NCBI GenBank assembly: GCA_963974475.1
Contig: CAXBCR010000007.1
Location: forward strand, 1-64,000
Length of the DNA stretch: 64,000 nucleotides
Direction of reading: 5' to 3'
DNA from: CAJXZP01 sp963974475
Lineage (GTDB): Bacteria > Bacteroidota > Bacteroidia > Flavobacteriales_G > Salibacteraceae
Shown here: one piece after another, positions 8,463 to 17,570 of the stretch
Layout of the letters: each line of letters begins with the position of its first letter
How positions within the stretch are numbered: position 1 is the stretch's first letter
Notes under the pieces: model-generated
The model's database searches: none
What the model was told of the DNA's origin: nothing
What the model saw: only the letters and a program-made list of their open reading frames with translations
Program-made: the position numbers and the translations under genes

Positions 8463-9266
8463 CTAGTACCCAGAAATAAATTGCATCTCCTCCCAGGTAG
8501 TCTCACTCAAAACCAGTTCGAAACTTCCATGGGGTTTGGTCAAATTATACGTAATGATATACGCTGCTCTTTCGCTGGAATTGGGGTGGGTATTGACCCA
8601 TTGCAGGTATTTATCGGCCTCATTTTCCTTGTCTCCCAACCTAAACATGAAATTGGCAAATTGTTCTGGATCTAAATGTGCATTCACTAAATAATCCACC
8701 GCTTTAATATCGGCTTCTTTTTCCAAATTTCTATCGTAAGCCGAAGAGGTTAAATGCTTTATAGATGAAATCACGACCTGTCCTGCGCCATTTCCTGCGG
8801 TCATGGAAACAAGTGTGGCCAAGCCAATTTCTTTGACCATTTTTTTCATCACATGATCTAGCTCCATGTGAGCCAATTCGTGCGCCATTACCCCACATAG
8901 TTCGGTTTCATTTTCGCATTCTGTAATTAACCCAGTGTAAATAATCAAATGTGAATTGGGTAAAGCAAATGCGTTCACCTCCGGATTTTGAATGATATGC
9001 AATTTTATTTTTGATGCATCCATGTCATTTGATTCACATACCGCTTGCAGCAGGCTATCTATGGCATCTGTAACCAACGAATCATAAACGAGCGTTTCTG
9101 ATTGGCTGTAAGATTTCCAAATTAACTCCCCTATTTTCTGTTCATTAGATTCGGTGGTTTGTTGGATATGAAAAAGATTCATCCAATCGATTTGCTGTAA
9201 ACTGAAATACACACCGAAAAATAAGCCGAGGAATACCAATCCTTTAAGTACGATTTTTTCCATCAT
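8463..9266 (-). CDS. M48-family zinc metallopeptidase
   Basis: Membrane-anchored peptidase of 267 residues with one N-terminal membrane segment (about 7-24). The zinc motif HELAH lies at 129-133 inside MAHELAHMELDH, and the third ligand is probably the Glu in NLEKEADIKAVDYL. M48 proteins of this kind (BepA/LoiP/Oma1 group) act in envelope protein quality control. It follows the DUF4870 gene with no spacer: its ATG directly follows the upstream stop codon. This makes it the last gene of a four-gene membrane operon. Confidence 0.9.
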   Translation of the reverse strand: MMEKIVLKGLVFLGLFFGVYFSLQQIDWMNLFHIQQTTESNEQKIGELIWKSYSQSETLVYDSLVTDAIDSLLQAVCESNDMDASKIKLHIIQNPEVNAFALPNSHLIIYTGLITECENETELCGVMAHELAHMELDHVMKKMVKEIGLATLVSMTAGNGAGQVVISSIKHLTSSAYDRNLEKEADIKAVDYLVNAHLDPEQFANFMFRLGDKENEADKYLQWVNTHPNSSERAAYIITYNLTKPHGSFELVLSETTWEEMQFISGY

Positions 9267-9698
9267 TTAAGGTTTTACTAGTAAGTCGGTTACATCTCCA
9301 TACAGCCACCATTTCACATGAATACCTTTTCTCGTTTTTATAGCGGTATAAATGGTTACAATAAACTCTAATATGTTAAAAATCAAAATAGTAATCATGT
9401 ATGAAATCCATGAATTAGAGATAGATTCATCTGTAAAAATGATGGAAATTGTCCACCAAAAACCATAGCTATTAAACACTAAAAAGGATGCCTGCGATAG
9501 CAACGCCTGGGTAATATGCCAACGCACAAAATATGTACCCTTCCTATTCGCTATATAAAAGAAAAAGGTAGCTATTAAATTCACAATTGGGAACGGTAAA
9601 CCTGCAATTACGGCAATCAAGGACATTAAATAACTATTGGAAGCATTTTCGCATTCATGTTCACTTGGACGGTAAATAAAAGGAGTTGTTGTTGTCAT
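9267..9698 (-). CDS. DUF4870-like membrane protein
   Basis: Small integral membrane protein of 143 residues with about three hydrophobic segments. It contains the pattern GTYFVRWHITQALL, where family members usually have an HxxQAL motif. The longest open frame starts at 9719, but the ATG at 9698 overlaps the upstream stop as ATGA and has AAAGG just before it, so that start is chosen. Function unknown. It is translationally coupled to the DUF2752 gene and adjoins the M48 peptidase. Confidence 0.75.
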   Translation of the reverse strand: MTTTTPFIYRPSEHECENASNSYLMSLIAVIAGLPFPIVNLIATFFFYIANRKGTYFVRWHITQALLSQASFLVFNSYGFWWTISIIFTDESISNSWISYMITILIFNILEFIVTIYTAIKTRKGIHVKWWLYGDVTDLLVKP

Positions 9699-10102
9699 AA
9701 ACCTTTGTAATAATTCCAAATCCAGTTGGCCAAAACCAAAGCGATAGCCGGAATCGCAACCGCTTTTTGTCGAAGTAGATTTTCTATTTTAGTATAGAAT
9801 TTCAATAAAGAATCCTGATGTTTAATCACATCGAAAAGAAGCCAAAATGGGGTAATTGTCAATATTAAGGATAATACAACCCCAATAGGATTCCAATATA
9901 CTGCTTCCAGAAAATGGCCATCTAAAATAGCCAAAACAGAGCGAGTGGACCCGCAAGAAGGACAGGGAAAACCTGTAGCTTCTTTAATAATACAAACGCC
10001 AAAACCATCCGGATTATGAACGTTAAAAATTGTATTACCCACATAGATGTAACCACCTAAACAGGCCACCGCTAAAAGCGTATATAGCTTTTTTCTGGTC
10101 AA
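9695..10102 (-). CDS. DUF2752 membrane protein
   Basis: A 135-residue protein with the DUF2752 signature GFPCPSCGSTRSVLAILDGHFLEAVYWNPIGVV and two to three membrane helices. The CPxCG pair may bind metal or form a disulfide, which is inference from the residues. Its stop overlaps the start of the DUF4870 gene by 4 nt. Function unknown. Confidence 0.85.
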   Translation of the reverse strand: MTRKKLYTLLAVACLGGYIYVGNTIFNVHNPDGFGVCIIKEATGFPCPSCGSTRSVLAILDGHFLEAVYWNPIGVVLSLILTITPFWLLFDVIKHQDSLLKFYTKIENLLRQKAVAIPAIALVLANWIWNYYKGL

Positions 10103-10108
10103 TTAGAT

Positions 10109-10456
10109 TTAGTAAATAAACTGTTGTAAACTCTCCATGTTTTTCTCACGGGTAGCTCCCATAATTAGAAATAAATCAATAAGAGCCCATACTCCAAGAC
10201 CACCACAAGTAAGTAGTTTACCCACACCTAAACCCGTGTCGCCAATCATAAAACGGTCAATCCCAAGGCCTCCAGCTAATAAGGAAACAATCAACATGGT
10301 GGTTGGATCCTTAAATTGTAAGGTTTGAATCATAATCCATTTATCATCCTCAAGGGCCAATAAACGGTCTCTTATTTGCGCAATATGGTGCGATTCAAAA
10401 TATTTGGCATTAGTCATGATAAACATATCTACTCTTTGTGAATCCATTCTATACAT
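10109..10456 (-). CDS. TM2-domain protein
   Basis: A 115-residue protein with a TM2 domain in its C-terminal half: two membrane helices with the signature LAGGLGIDRFMIG in the first. It is the first gene of the TM2-DUF2752-DUF4870-M48 set and ends 6 nt before the next gene. Its start could also be the ATG three codons later (10447). Function unknown. Confidence 0.85.
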   Translation of the reverse strand: MYRMDSQRVDMFIMTNAKYFESHHIAQIRDRLLALEDDKWIMIQTLQFKDPTTMLIVSLLAGGLGIDRFMIGDTGLGVGKLLTCGGLGVWALIDLFLIMGATREKNMESLQQFIY

Positions 10457-10613
10457 TTTTTACTTTTCCTACTCATAAAGCTTTTCGGTTTCGCTCCGTT
10501 TTTTTTAATGGGTTCTGGACTCCATCTACTTATATTCCTACTAAAATAGTATTTAAGCGCAATTTAATACAAAATAAATAATGCTAGGAAAGATTAGTAT
10601 GAGTGGAAATCAT

Positions 10614-11474
10614 CTATTGCTGGATAGACACATTAAGCCACAGCTCATCCCCTATTTTTAAATGGACAGCCTCTTGTTTTGGATAAGTAACTTGAACCGT
10701 TTGACTTCCTATAAGAACGGTTACCCGCCAATTTGGATTAGATTTATCTATTTCAATAATTTCTCCTTTCAACATAGAATTATCAGCGCTATCACTGTTT
10801 GCAAATACGTCAACGGGAGTTCCCATTTTCTGGATAGCGCCATTTTTCATCGCAAAAACACGGTCCGACATTTTTATGGTTTGACTAATATCATGGCTCA
10901 CCATTATGGTGGTTAATTGATATTTTTTATGTGCTTTTAGCAAATAATTTTGAAGCCGGTTGCGCATCGTGAAATCCACGGCAGAAAGGGGCTCATCCAA
11001 CAATAAGATTTTGGGTTTCTGTACTAACGCTCTAGCCAAGGCTACTCGTTGTTGCTGCCCTCCCGACAAAGTATTGGGTTTTCGATGTTGCAAATCGCCC
11101 AACTCCATGGTTTCCATCACTTCGTCTAAAATTAGCTCATCGTTTTCATGCGTTATAGCAAACAATAAATTTTCTTTCACGGTCATGTTTGGAAACAAGG
11201 CGTAATCTTGAAATACGAATCCTACTTTACGTTTTTGAGGAGCTTTGTTTGTAGGATAAGAAGTACAAAACCAAAGGTCATTGTTAACTTTAATCTGTCC
11301 ATTATCGGGATTCAAAAGCCCAGCTATCATTCGTAAGAGAGAGGTTTTTCCCTCTCCTGATTCGCCAATAATGGTCACAAATTCTCCCTTGGCGATATGC
11401 AATTCAAATTGCATTTTATGCGCTCGACCATTTTGTGAAAATGTTTTCTGGATATCAATCGTTATCATTTCCAC
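10614..11474 (-). CDS. modC: Molybdate ABC transporter, ATP-binding protein
   Basis: ABC ATPase with Walker A GESGEGKTS (residues 37-45), signature LSGGQQQRVALARAL and Walker B ILLLDEPLSAVD. The C-terminal 60 residues form a short TOBE-like piece (IEIDKSNPNWRVTVLIGSQTVQV), as in ModC and other oxyanion importers. It overlaps modB by 10 nt and completes a modABC set that imports molybdate. The neighbouring substrate-binding protein, not the ATPase itself, gives the substrate call; sulfate or tungstate cannot be excluded. Confidence 0.88.
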   Translation of the reverse strand: MEMITIDIQKTFSQNGRAHKMQFELHIAKGEFVTIIGESGEGKTSLLRMIAGLLNPDNGQIKVNNDLWFCTSYPTNKAPQKRKVGFVFQDYALFPNMTVKENLLFAITHENDELILDEVMETMELGDLQHRKPNTLSGGQQQRVALARALVQKPKILLLDEPLSAVDFTMRNRLQNYLLKAHKKYQLTTIMVSHDISQTIKMSDRVFAMKNGAIQKMGTPVDVFANSDSADNSMLKGEIIEIDKSNPNWRVTVLIGSQTVQVTYPKQEAVHLKIGDELWLNVSIQQ

Positions 11475-12136
11475 AAAGATTTAATGCCACGACCGTTTAT
11501 CAAATACACACTTAATAAAATAACAAAGGCCAAGCTAAAAAGCACCAAAGAATACGAATTGGCTCCTGCATAATTTAATGATTCTACTTCGTCATAAATG
11601 GCAATAGATGCCACTTTAGTCTGCCCAGGAATATTGCCTCCAATCATTAAAACCACCCCAAACTCTCCTATGGTATGTGCAAATGTGAGTACAATCCCTG
11701 TAAGAATTGCGGGCTGAATATTAGGTAGTAACACTTTTTGAAGCGTCACTAATTTGGATTTCCCTAAAACATAGGAAGCATCAATGATGGACCCTGGGAT
11801 TTGAGTAAACCCCGATTGTAAAGGATGCACCATAAATGGCAAACTGTAAATCAACGAAGCCACCACTAACCCTTGAAAGGAGAAAATAAGCCGTAATCCA
11901 AATGTGGTTTCTAACCAGCCGCCAAAAGCGCTGGATGGGCTAAATGCTACCAGTAAATAAAATCCCAAAACGGTTGGAGGAAGCACCAAGGGCATACTTA
12001 CCAAGGTTTCGATAAATGGCTTCAATTTAGATTTTGTAAAAGCCAACCAATGCGCAATCGGTATGGAAACCACAACCAGAATAACCGTAGTTACCAACGC
12101 TAAACGTAATGTTATAAAAAGTGGTGTCCAATCCAA
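11465..12136 (-). CDS. modB: Molybdate ABC transporter, permease
   Basis: Inner-membrane permease of 223 residues with five to six helices. The EAA loop reads ASYVLGKSKLVTLQKVLLPNIQPAILTG, which docks on the ATPase. TIGEFGVVLMIGGNIPG is the usual ModB/CysT block. It lies between modA (45 nt upstream) and modC (10-nt overlap). Confidence 0.92.
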   Translation of the reverse strand: MDWTPLFITLRLALVTTVILVVVSIPIAHWLAFTKSKLKPFIETLVSMPLVLPPTVLGFYLLVAFSPSSAFGGWLETTFGLRLIFSFQGLVVASLIYSLPFMVHPLQSGFTQIPGSIIDASYVLGKSKLVTLQKVLLPNIQPAILTGIVLTFAHTIGEFGVVLMIGGNIPGQTKVASIAIYDEVESLNYAGANSYSLVLFSLAFVILLSVYLINGRGIKSLWK

Positions 12137-12181
12137 ATCAATCCATTTTTAAAGCTGCAAAATAACATTAATAGAAGTCAA

Positions 12182-12940
12182 TTATGGGACTTTATACCCA
12201 TATTTTACCAGGATTAATTTTGCCTTATCGGTAAACATAAAATCGTAAAATTTCTGAGCATTCTCTGCCCGCTTTGCATCGGTATGAAGTAATACAATAC
12301 CCTGAGAAATGGGAGCGTATAACGTATTTGGAATATCCATCCAAAGACCTTTTCCTTTCATTATTGGCGACATCACCACCGATTTTGCCGTAATTCCTAC
12401 TTCAGCTGCTCCGGTAATGATAAATTGATTGGTTTGTCCCACATTTTCGCCAAACACCAATTTAGAAGCAATGGTTGCATTCAAGTTTTTAGCTTGTAAA
12501 ACTTCGGCTGCGGCAATTCCGTAGGGAGCTGTTTTAGGATTTGCAATTGCTATATGTTTAATACTGGATTCCGTAAGAATTTCTAAAGAAGGTGTGATTT
12601 CTTTTTGAAATGACCATAACACCAAGTTTCCGTACGCATACACTTTGGGTTTGTTTATTGTAAACCCTGATTTATACAAATTTTGTGGAAAAGCCATGTC
12701 CGCAGAAATAAATATATCATAAGGAGCTCCCTCTTTTATTTGAGCATTCATTTTGGCAGATGAACCTAAAATCACATCACACTTTACTCCTGTTTCCTCT
12801 GTGAAGGCGAGCGTCAACTCTTTTAGAGCAAACTGCATATTGGCAGCGGCAGCAATAGTTATAGCTTCCTTTTTAGGAGAACTACAACCCAAAATGGCTA
12901 CCGAAAACAAGCCTATTATCCAATTTGAGAACACACGCAT
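12182..12940 (-). CDS. modA: Molybdate-binding lipoprotein
   Basis: Substrate-binding protein of 252 residues beginning with a lipoprotein signal whose cysteine is Cys19 (AILGC). The mature protein opens ITIAAAANMQFALKEL and contains LGSSAKMNAQIKEGAPYDIFISAD, both characteristic of ModA. It captures molybdate in the periplasm for ModBC. First gene of the operon, with a TAnnTTTG box 19-26 nt before the ATG. Confidence 0.92.
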   Translation of the reverse strand: MRVFSNWIIGLFSVAILGCSSPKKEAITIAAAANMQFALKELTLAFTEETGVKCDVILGSSAKMNAQIKEGAPYDIFISADMAFPQNLYKSGFTINKPKVYAYGNLVLWSFQKEITPSLEILTESSIKHIAIANPKTAPYGIAAAEVLQAKNLNATIASKLVFGENVGQTNQFIITGAAEVGITAKSVVMSPIMKGKGLWMDIPNTLYAPISQGIVLLHTDAKRAENAQKFYDFMFTDKAKLILVKYGYKVP

Positions 12941-13263
12941 CTAACTAAATTTAAGGCTCAAAAATAGCCAATACATTTGGAGTGTCCCCCATGATAAAGT
13001 GCTCCTAAAATGAAGAAATGCACATTTAGATTTAACTAAAAACAAAGTCTTTTAACTGCATTTAAATTACAATAAAACTTTAATTTAGTTCTTTCTTAAA
13101 ACATCCTTCATAGGGCAACAAAATCTCAACTAAACTTGAGGGTAGTACTAGGTTATAAATAACTTACATCCTTTTATTATACTTTGGAATAATCGTTTTA
13201 AGACCAATGAAAAATTAATTATTTGAATAAATAAGCATTCGATTAACACAAAAAACAAATAAC
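12941..13263. other. Intergenic region between modA and tpx (323 bp)
   Basis: Divergent promoter region. It holds the modA -7 box near its left end and a near-match TATACTTTG (one extra base in the spacer) at about 13177-13185 toward tpx. No open frame, tRNA or strong hairpin was seen. Confidence 0.5.
12959..12966 (-). promoter_or_regulatory. Candidate -7 box for modABC
   Basis: Leftward TATTTTTG fits TAnnTTTG and lies 19 nt before the modA start. No molybdate riboswitch fold was recognised. Confidence 0.4.
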
Positions 13264-13761
13264 ATGTCAAAAATCACATTAAAAGGAAATCCAATAAATA
13301 CTGGTGGCGAATTACCTAAAGTAGGTAGCATTGCCAAGGACTTTAAAATGGTGGCCAATGATTTATCTGTGAAATCATTAAGCGACTTTAAAGGAAAAAA
13401 CTTAGTGCTAAACATATTCCCAAGTATTGATACCGGAACATGTGCAGCATCGGTTAGAAATTTTAACAAGGCTGCCGCCAATCTTGAAAACACGAGCGTT
13501 TTATGTATATCTAGAGATTTACCGTTCGCTCAATCTAGATTTTGTGGTGCGGAAGGAATCGAAAACGTATTCATGCTTTCTGATTTTAATACCGGACAGT
13601 TTGGAAAGGATTACGGCTTAAACATCGTAGATGGACCATTAGCAGGTTTAAACTCAAGAAGTGTGGTGATTCTTAACCCAGAAGGGAAAGTAATCTACAC
13701 CGAGCAAGTAGCCGAAACCATTGAAGAACCTAATTACGATGCTGCTTTAGCCAGTTTGTAA
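13264..13761 (+). CDS. tpx: Thiol peroxidase (Tpx, atypical 2-Cys peroxiredoxin)
   Basis: Thioredoxin-fold peroxidase of 165 residues that reduces hydroperoxides. The peroxidatic Cys60 lies in PSIDTGTCAASVRNFN and the resolving Cys94 in SRFCGAEG. Both are spaced as in known Tpx enzymes, which recycle through thioredoxin. No signal peptide, so it is cytoplasmic. Single gene with its own terminator. Confidence 0.97.
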   Translation: MSKITLKGNPINTGGELPKVGSIAKDFKMVANDLSVKSLSDFKGKNLVLNIFPSIDTGTCAASVRNFNKAAANLENTSVLCISRDLPFAQSRFCGAEGIENVFMLSDFNTGQFGKDYGLNIVDGPLAGLNSRSVVILNPEGKVIYTEQVAETIEEPNYDAALASL

Positions 13762-13776
13762 TTAAGTCTTCTTGCT

Positions 13777-13802
13777 TTACTCTAAATTATAATTTAGAGT
13801 AA
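13777..13802. repeat. Perfect 26-nt palindrome after tpx
   Basis: The segment from TTACTCTAAATT through AATTTAGAGTAA equals its own reverse complement. It lies 15 nt after the tpx stop and before the terminator. It may add to termination or mRNA stability, or be a protein-binding site. Confidence 0.6.
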
Positions 13803-13815
13803 TTTAATTGAACTC

Positions 13816-13853
13816 AAAAAGCTAAATTGAATTTTCAGTTTAGCTTTTTTTTT
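13816..13853 (+). terminator. Rho-independent terminator of tpx
   Basis: AAAAAGCTAAA, a 12-nt loop and TTTAGCTTTTT form an eleven-pair stem ending in a T run. Confidence 0.85.
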
Positions 13854-13961
13854 ATGTCCAAAGGGTTCAACTTACTCACCATCTCCCCCACTTTTATTGC
13901 GCCATTTTTTATGGTATCTTGCTCCCAAATCAATCCAACAAATTTGGAATATTAGTAGGCA

Positions 13962-14633
13962 ATGGAACGGAAAAAAATAGGCACTAGCATATTATTGATG
14001 ATTTGTATTTCATTAACACTAATCTATTCCTATTTAGGCTATTACCACAGCTCTTTTTACCGAATTGAACTCATTCTAATTCCATTTATTCTAGGATTAA
14101 CAGGGCTGTTCACTTTTGTAATTACGGCATTCAAAAGAAATTACATTTCCTATCGATTTCCTATTTTTTATTTTCTTTCGAGTATCATTTTCACCCTTAT
14201 CATTGGGCAGCACCTTATTGCAGATTATAAACCAACGTTAGAAATCCATGTTCCAGAAAATTACAACGGAATGGTCTATTTATTTCCTTCCTACCACACC
14301 GAAACCAGCGTAAAAATTAGCCCAAATGGCATCGGTTATATACCCCATACGGGAGCGTATGATTTCAAGGTTTTTCATGGAAATAGAGACATAACGGATG
14401 CTTTGAACGAATACGGCCGAGGTCAATTAGAATTTCTAACCGCCCTTCCTGCTCAAAAAAAATCGATTTCCTTTACGTGCTTCGAAGTAGAAAAAAATAG
14501 GGCGTACCCCTCTTCTCCTTGGAATCAAAAACATGCCCTTTGCATGGACCGAAACCAATTTGATTCTTTAACCCAAATTCATCAAATTGATTCTTCCCAG
14601 ATTTATTTCGAAATTTGGAAAGTGGAATACTAA
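13962..14633 (+). CDS. Membrane protein of unknown function
   Basis: A 223-residue protein not recognised as any family. Three hydrophobic segments lie at about 8-25, 33-56 and 66-84. A soluble C-terminal domain of about 135 residues follows, beginning YKPTLEIHVPENYNGMVYLF, which reads like a small beta-sandwich. This domain is probably outside the cytoplasm. The ATG follows a 108-bp gap after the tpx terminator. No operon partner is close. Confidence 0.65.
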   Translation: MERKKIGTSILLMICISLTLIYSYLGYYHSSFYRIELILIPFILGLTGLFTFVITAFKRNYISYRFPIFYFLSSIIFTLIIGQHLIADYKPTLEIHVPENYNGMVYLFPSYHTETSVKISPNGIGYIPHTGAYDFKVFHGNRDITDALNEYGRGQLEFLTALPAQKKSISFTCFEVEKNRAYPSSPWNQKHALCMDRNQFDSLTQIHQIDSSQIYFEIWKVEY

Positions 14634-14752
14634 TCTATTCGGTACTTCTCAAATTCGGGTTGAATGTCGGTTAGCTACCAATTTAAACTCTTTTTTAAAG
14701 CTACATTTACCCTATTGTATTTCAAATTACGTCATCCAGTCAAATCTAAGTT

Positions 14753-15364
14753 TTGAAAAAGCTAATTTCCATTCTTCTTGTTTTAATGATGGGAGCCATA
14801 AGCACTCCTATTTTGGCACAAGACCAGTTGATTTTAGACCGTTTCAATGCGTTAGTTACAAATGGGCAAGTGACGTTAACCATCGTTATTCGTTCGGGAA
14901 GTACCTGTGCTGGAATTAATATTTATCGGTCTGAAAGCGATAGTAACTTTCAATTAATTGGTGATATTCCGGGCATTTGCGGCAGTACTTCCGAAGCCGT
15001 TCAGTATGTGTTTACGGATGCGCATCCCATTTTTAATACGCTTAGTTTGTATAAAATAGAATTAGGTGGAATAGGTTTTAGCGATGTACTTACTGTTACT
15101 ATTCGCGATTTAAAAAATGAGGATGTAAGCATTCAACCCAACCCTTCAAATAGCCAAACGCACATCTATTTTTCGAATCCGTTAAATGCCGTGCACACCT
15201 TAAAAGTCTTTAACTATTTAGGCACTTCATTATTCGAATTAAAAACTTCAACGGATGAGTTTCAAATGGATGTGACTCCATTACGTTCAGGTATTTACCC
15301 TTTCATCCTTATTACAAGCCAGTCCAAAGCGCGCAAATACGGAAGCATTGTTGTTAGTCATTAA
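14753..15364 (+). CDS. Secreted protein with T9SS C-terminal sorting domain
   Basis: A 203-residue exported protein. It starts at a TTG, which gives the signal peptide MKKLISILLVLMMGAIS...AQ. Residues about 24-120 resemble one fibronectin-type beta domain. The last 80 residues are a type-A T9SS sorting domain: SIQPNPSNSQTHIYF, LKVFNYLGTSLFEL and LRSGIYPFIL. The domain directs export across the outer membrane and removal by the sortase PorU. The ligand or role of the short N-terminal domain is unknown. Confidence 0.8.
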   Translation: MKKLISILLVLMMGAISTPILAQDQLILDRFNALVTNGQVTLTIVIRSGSTCAGINIYRSESDSNFQLIGDIPGICGSTSEAVQYVFTDAHPIFNTLSLYKIELGGIGFSDVLTVTIRDLKNEDVSIQPNPSNSQTHIYFSNPLNAVHTLKVFNYLGTSLFELKTSTDEFQMDVTPLRSGIYPFILITSQSKARKYGSIVVSH

Positions 15365-15468
15365 ATTGTTTTTCAATTATTTAGCTACACCAATTATGCA
15401 TACGTATCACCCTATTTATTTCCATTAATTAGCGAATCCTAGGTAGGTCAAAAAAGCGATTCAAATCC

Positions 15469-15476
15469 TATATTTG
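15469..15476 (+). promoter_or_regulatory. Candidate -7 box for pnuC
   Basis: TATATTTG fits TAnnTTTG and lies 21 nt before the ATG. No TPP or NAD riboswitch motif was seen in the 133-bp leader region. Confidence 0.45.
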
Positions 15477-15497
15477 GCACTTTAAACTCATTCTTTC

Positions 15498-16115
15498 ATG
15501 TGGCAACAAATTATTGATTACGCATTGCACATCGACCAGCTAGAATTAGCTGGATTGGTTTTTGGATTGCTAGCTGTTTGGTTTTTGATTAAACAAAACA
15601 TTCTGACTTGGCCCGCAGGAATAATCTATGTTTTTATCTCGTTTGTTATTTTTTGGCGTATCCAATTATATGGCGACTTTATTCTTCATGTTTTCTTCTT
15701 AGTATTAAACGTTTATGGTTGGTATTACTGGCGCAAGGGCGATAAAAAGCAAGAGTTAAAAGTTACCCATTATTCATTTAACACCAATGTAATTATTGCA
15801 TTAATTACCGGGGTTGGCGTATTGGTTTTTGGATTATTTTTACAAAACATACCGTACTTTTTTGAGGGTTTAGCCCCTGCCTCAGTTCCATATTGGGATG
15901 CTACTACCTCCATTTTAAGCGTAACCGGGATGTGGCTTACCACACGCAAAAAAATTGAGAATTGGTACTACTGGTTAGCGGTAGATATTATTGCTTCGAT
16001 AATTTATATCTACAAAGGAATTTACTTTTACTCATTTTTGTATGGAGTGTATATTTTAATGGCTGTTTGGGGATATTTAGAATGGAAAAAAGATGCCGTT
16101 CAAATTCCTAAATAG
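15498..16115 (+). CDS. pnuC: PnuC-family nicotinamide riboside transporter
   Basis: Inner-membrane transporter of 205 residues with seven predicted helices. Family blocks present are NILTWPAGIIYVF, LNVYGWYYWRKG and IENWYYWLAVDIIASIIYIYKG, the last being the W-rich substrate region of PnuC. Members take up nicotinamide riboside for NAD synthesis; the PnuT branch takes up thiamine. No thiamine riboswitch is visible upstream, so PnuC is preferred over PnuT. Confidence 0.9.
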   Translation: MWQQIIDYALHIDQLELAGLVFGLLAVWFLIKQNILTWPAGIIYVFISFVIFWRIQLYGDFILHVFFLVLNVYGWYYWRKGDKKQELKVTHYSFNTNVIIALITGVGVLVFGLFLQNIPYFFEGLAPASVPYWDATTSILSVTGMWLTTRKKIENWYYWLAVDIIASIIYIYKGIYFYSFLYGVYILMAVWGYLEWKKDAVQIPK

Positions 16116-16151
16116 AATTAATTTGCCCAGTTTTTCAATTACCAAATGGAC

Positions 16152-16159
16152 TAATTTTG
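16152..16159 (+). promoter_or_regulatory. Candidate -7 box
   Basis: TAATTTTG fits TAnnTTTG, 17 nt before the ATG of the 128-residue membrane protein gene. Confidence 0.4.
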
Positions 16160-16176
16160 AGACAAAATAATTTTAA

Positions 16177-16563
16177 ATGAAACCAGCATTCCGTAAAATT
16201 ACCGCTATCTTTCTACTCCTGTTTGGTATGCTTACTTTTTATTTGAGTGGCGCAATCATATTTGATGTTTTTGGAATTCGGCAAGCACAAGGAAATTTTG
16301 TGCCCTTTGTGGTTTGGGCTAATTTTATTTGTAGCTTCATATACATATCTGCTGTTTACGGATTTTGGTTTTCAAAAAAATGGACCACCCCACTTTTAAG
16401 CATTTCGGTTTCCATTCTAATTCTTACTTACATTGCTTTTCGTGTGTATATGCACTCGGGCGGACTCTATTTAGAAAAAACGGTGCTTGCCATTCCATTT
16501 AGAATTGGGGTGACTTTGCTATTTACTATCCTTAGTCGATTTCTGAATAAATCGGTAGCTTAA
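16177..16563 (+). CDS. Four-helix membrane protein of unknown function
   Basis: A 128-residue protein that is almost entirely hydrophobic. Four membrane helices lie at about 8-29, 42-64, 70-88 and 100-121. No motif identifies a family. It has its own -7 box and lies between pnuC and another small membrane protein, but the gaps are too long to claim an operon. Confidence 0.6.
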   Translation: MKPAFRKITAIFLLLFGMLTFYLSGAIIFDVFGIRQAQGNFVPFVVWANFICSFIYISAVYGFWFSKKWTTPLLSISVSILILTYIAFRVYMHSGGLYLEKTVLAIPFRIGVTLLFTILSRFLNKSVA

Positions 16564-16700
16564 GCACTCCGTATTTCAAGGATTAAGGACTTCCAAACCG
16601 CACTTAACTACTTTTTTTTGATAGATTGAAACTTTTCAAAAGCAATCTCGTATAGTTCATTGATTGAGACATTTATCTCAATAAAAGCAATGAACAAATA

Positions 16701-17066
16701 ATGCAGAATCAATTAAACATTCAGATGGAATTACTTTCTTACTTGCCTTTTGTAGGCTTGGCGGGTTTAGTTCTTTTTACGCTTGGAATTATTTTCAATA
16801 ATCGCATGCGAATTTGGTTTACCAGTCGATACAGATTACACGTACTTCCGTATTCCTATTTGTTTCTAGGAATGTTTGGCGGGTTTTTAGGGGTATTATT
16901 AAGTTACTGGGAAATCAATTCAGAAAACAGACTTAACTCGCATAGTTTTGAAAATCAGCTTTTTTTATTGACAAATGCGCTTATCATTACGCTAACAAGC
17001 ATCCTCATTTATTTCCCTTTACGACTTTTCTTAAAAAGGAATAAGAAATTTAAACACTATTACTAA
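16701..17066 (+). CDS. Small membrane protein of unknown function
   Basis: A 121-residue protein with three hydrophobic segments at about 12-28, 47-66 and 87-108, and a basic tail (LKRNKKFKHYY). Not recognised. The ATG used may also be that of codon 8 (MELLSYLPF). It stands alone, with a convergent gene starting 36 nt after its stop. Confidence 0.55.
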   Translation: MQNQLNIQMELLSYLPFVGLAGLVLFTLGIIFNNRMRIWFTSRYRLHVLPYSYLFLGMFGGFLGVLLSYWEINSENRLNSHSFENQLFLLTNALIITLTSILIYFPLRLFLKRNKKFKHYY

Positions 17067-17102
17067 ATCGCGTTAAAACATGGATTTACAAAATACACAC
17101 GC

Positions 17103-17549
17103 CTAAGCAGCGGCATTAATTCGTATTAAACGATGACCTTTCACGGTATGTTTTTGTTGAATCAATGCCCTTTCGTTTGGATTTAAAATAGAATCTTTGG
17201 TTAATTTAACCAATAATTTACTCCATTCAATGGCTTCATTCCATTCGCCTTTGCTACGCATTTCGGCAATTTGAATTTTTAACCGGTTGGCCCATTCTCT
17301 ATTTGCCAAATTATCTTGAAACGTGATAAGATTTGAATTTGAAAGAATAAATTCTCCCTTTTCGTTCACCAACATATAATACTGCTCCGGGCAACAAATT
17401 TCTATCGTGTGCACCCAATTCTGACCCGCTAAATAACATCTCCAAGCTTCTATATTCCAGTTCACTGCATTGGCCCAAGTAGATGCTGAAACTGAGCTCG
17501 GTTTAGATTTCTGACGGGACTGTTTCACTATTTTTCCAAATAAATTCAT
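17103..17549 (-). CDS. Hypothetical protein
   Basis: A 148-residue soluble protein of no recognised family. It has a basic N-terminus, a Trp-rich segment (STWANAVNWNIEAWRCYLAGQNW) and a helical C-terminal half with many charged residues. No signal peptide. It follows another unknown gene by 21 nt, so the two are probably co-transcribed leftward. Confidence 0.6.
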   Translation of the reverse strand: MNLFGKIVKQSRQKSKPSSVSASTWANAVNWNIEAWRCYLAGQNWVHTIEICCPEQYYMLVNEKGEFILSNSNLITFQDNLANREWANRLKIQIAEMRSKGEWNEAIEWSKLLVKLTKDSILNPNERALIQQKHTVKGHRLIRINAAA

Positions 17550-17570
17550 CGTTCTAATTTTTAAAATCGT

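Noticed and set aside
12941..13020. Small leftward open frame with AGGAG before an ATG near 12990
   Set aside because: Only about 13 codons, without similarity; it lies in the modA promoter region.
15365..15497. Riboswitch in front of pnuC
   Set aside because: No TPP or NAD-riboswitch core sequences could be seen, and the predicted leader is only about 15 nt.
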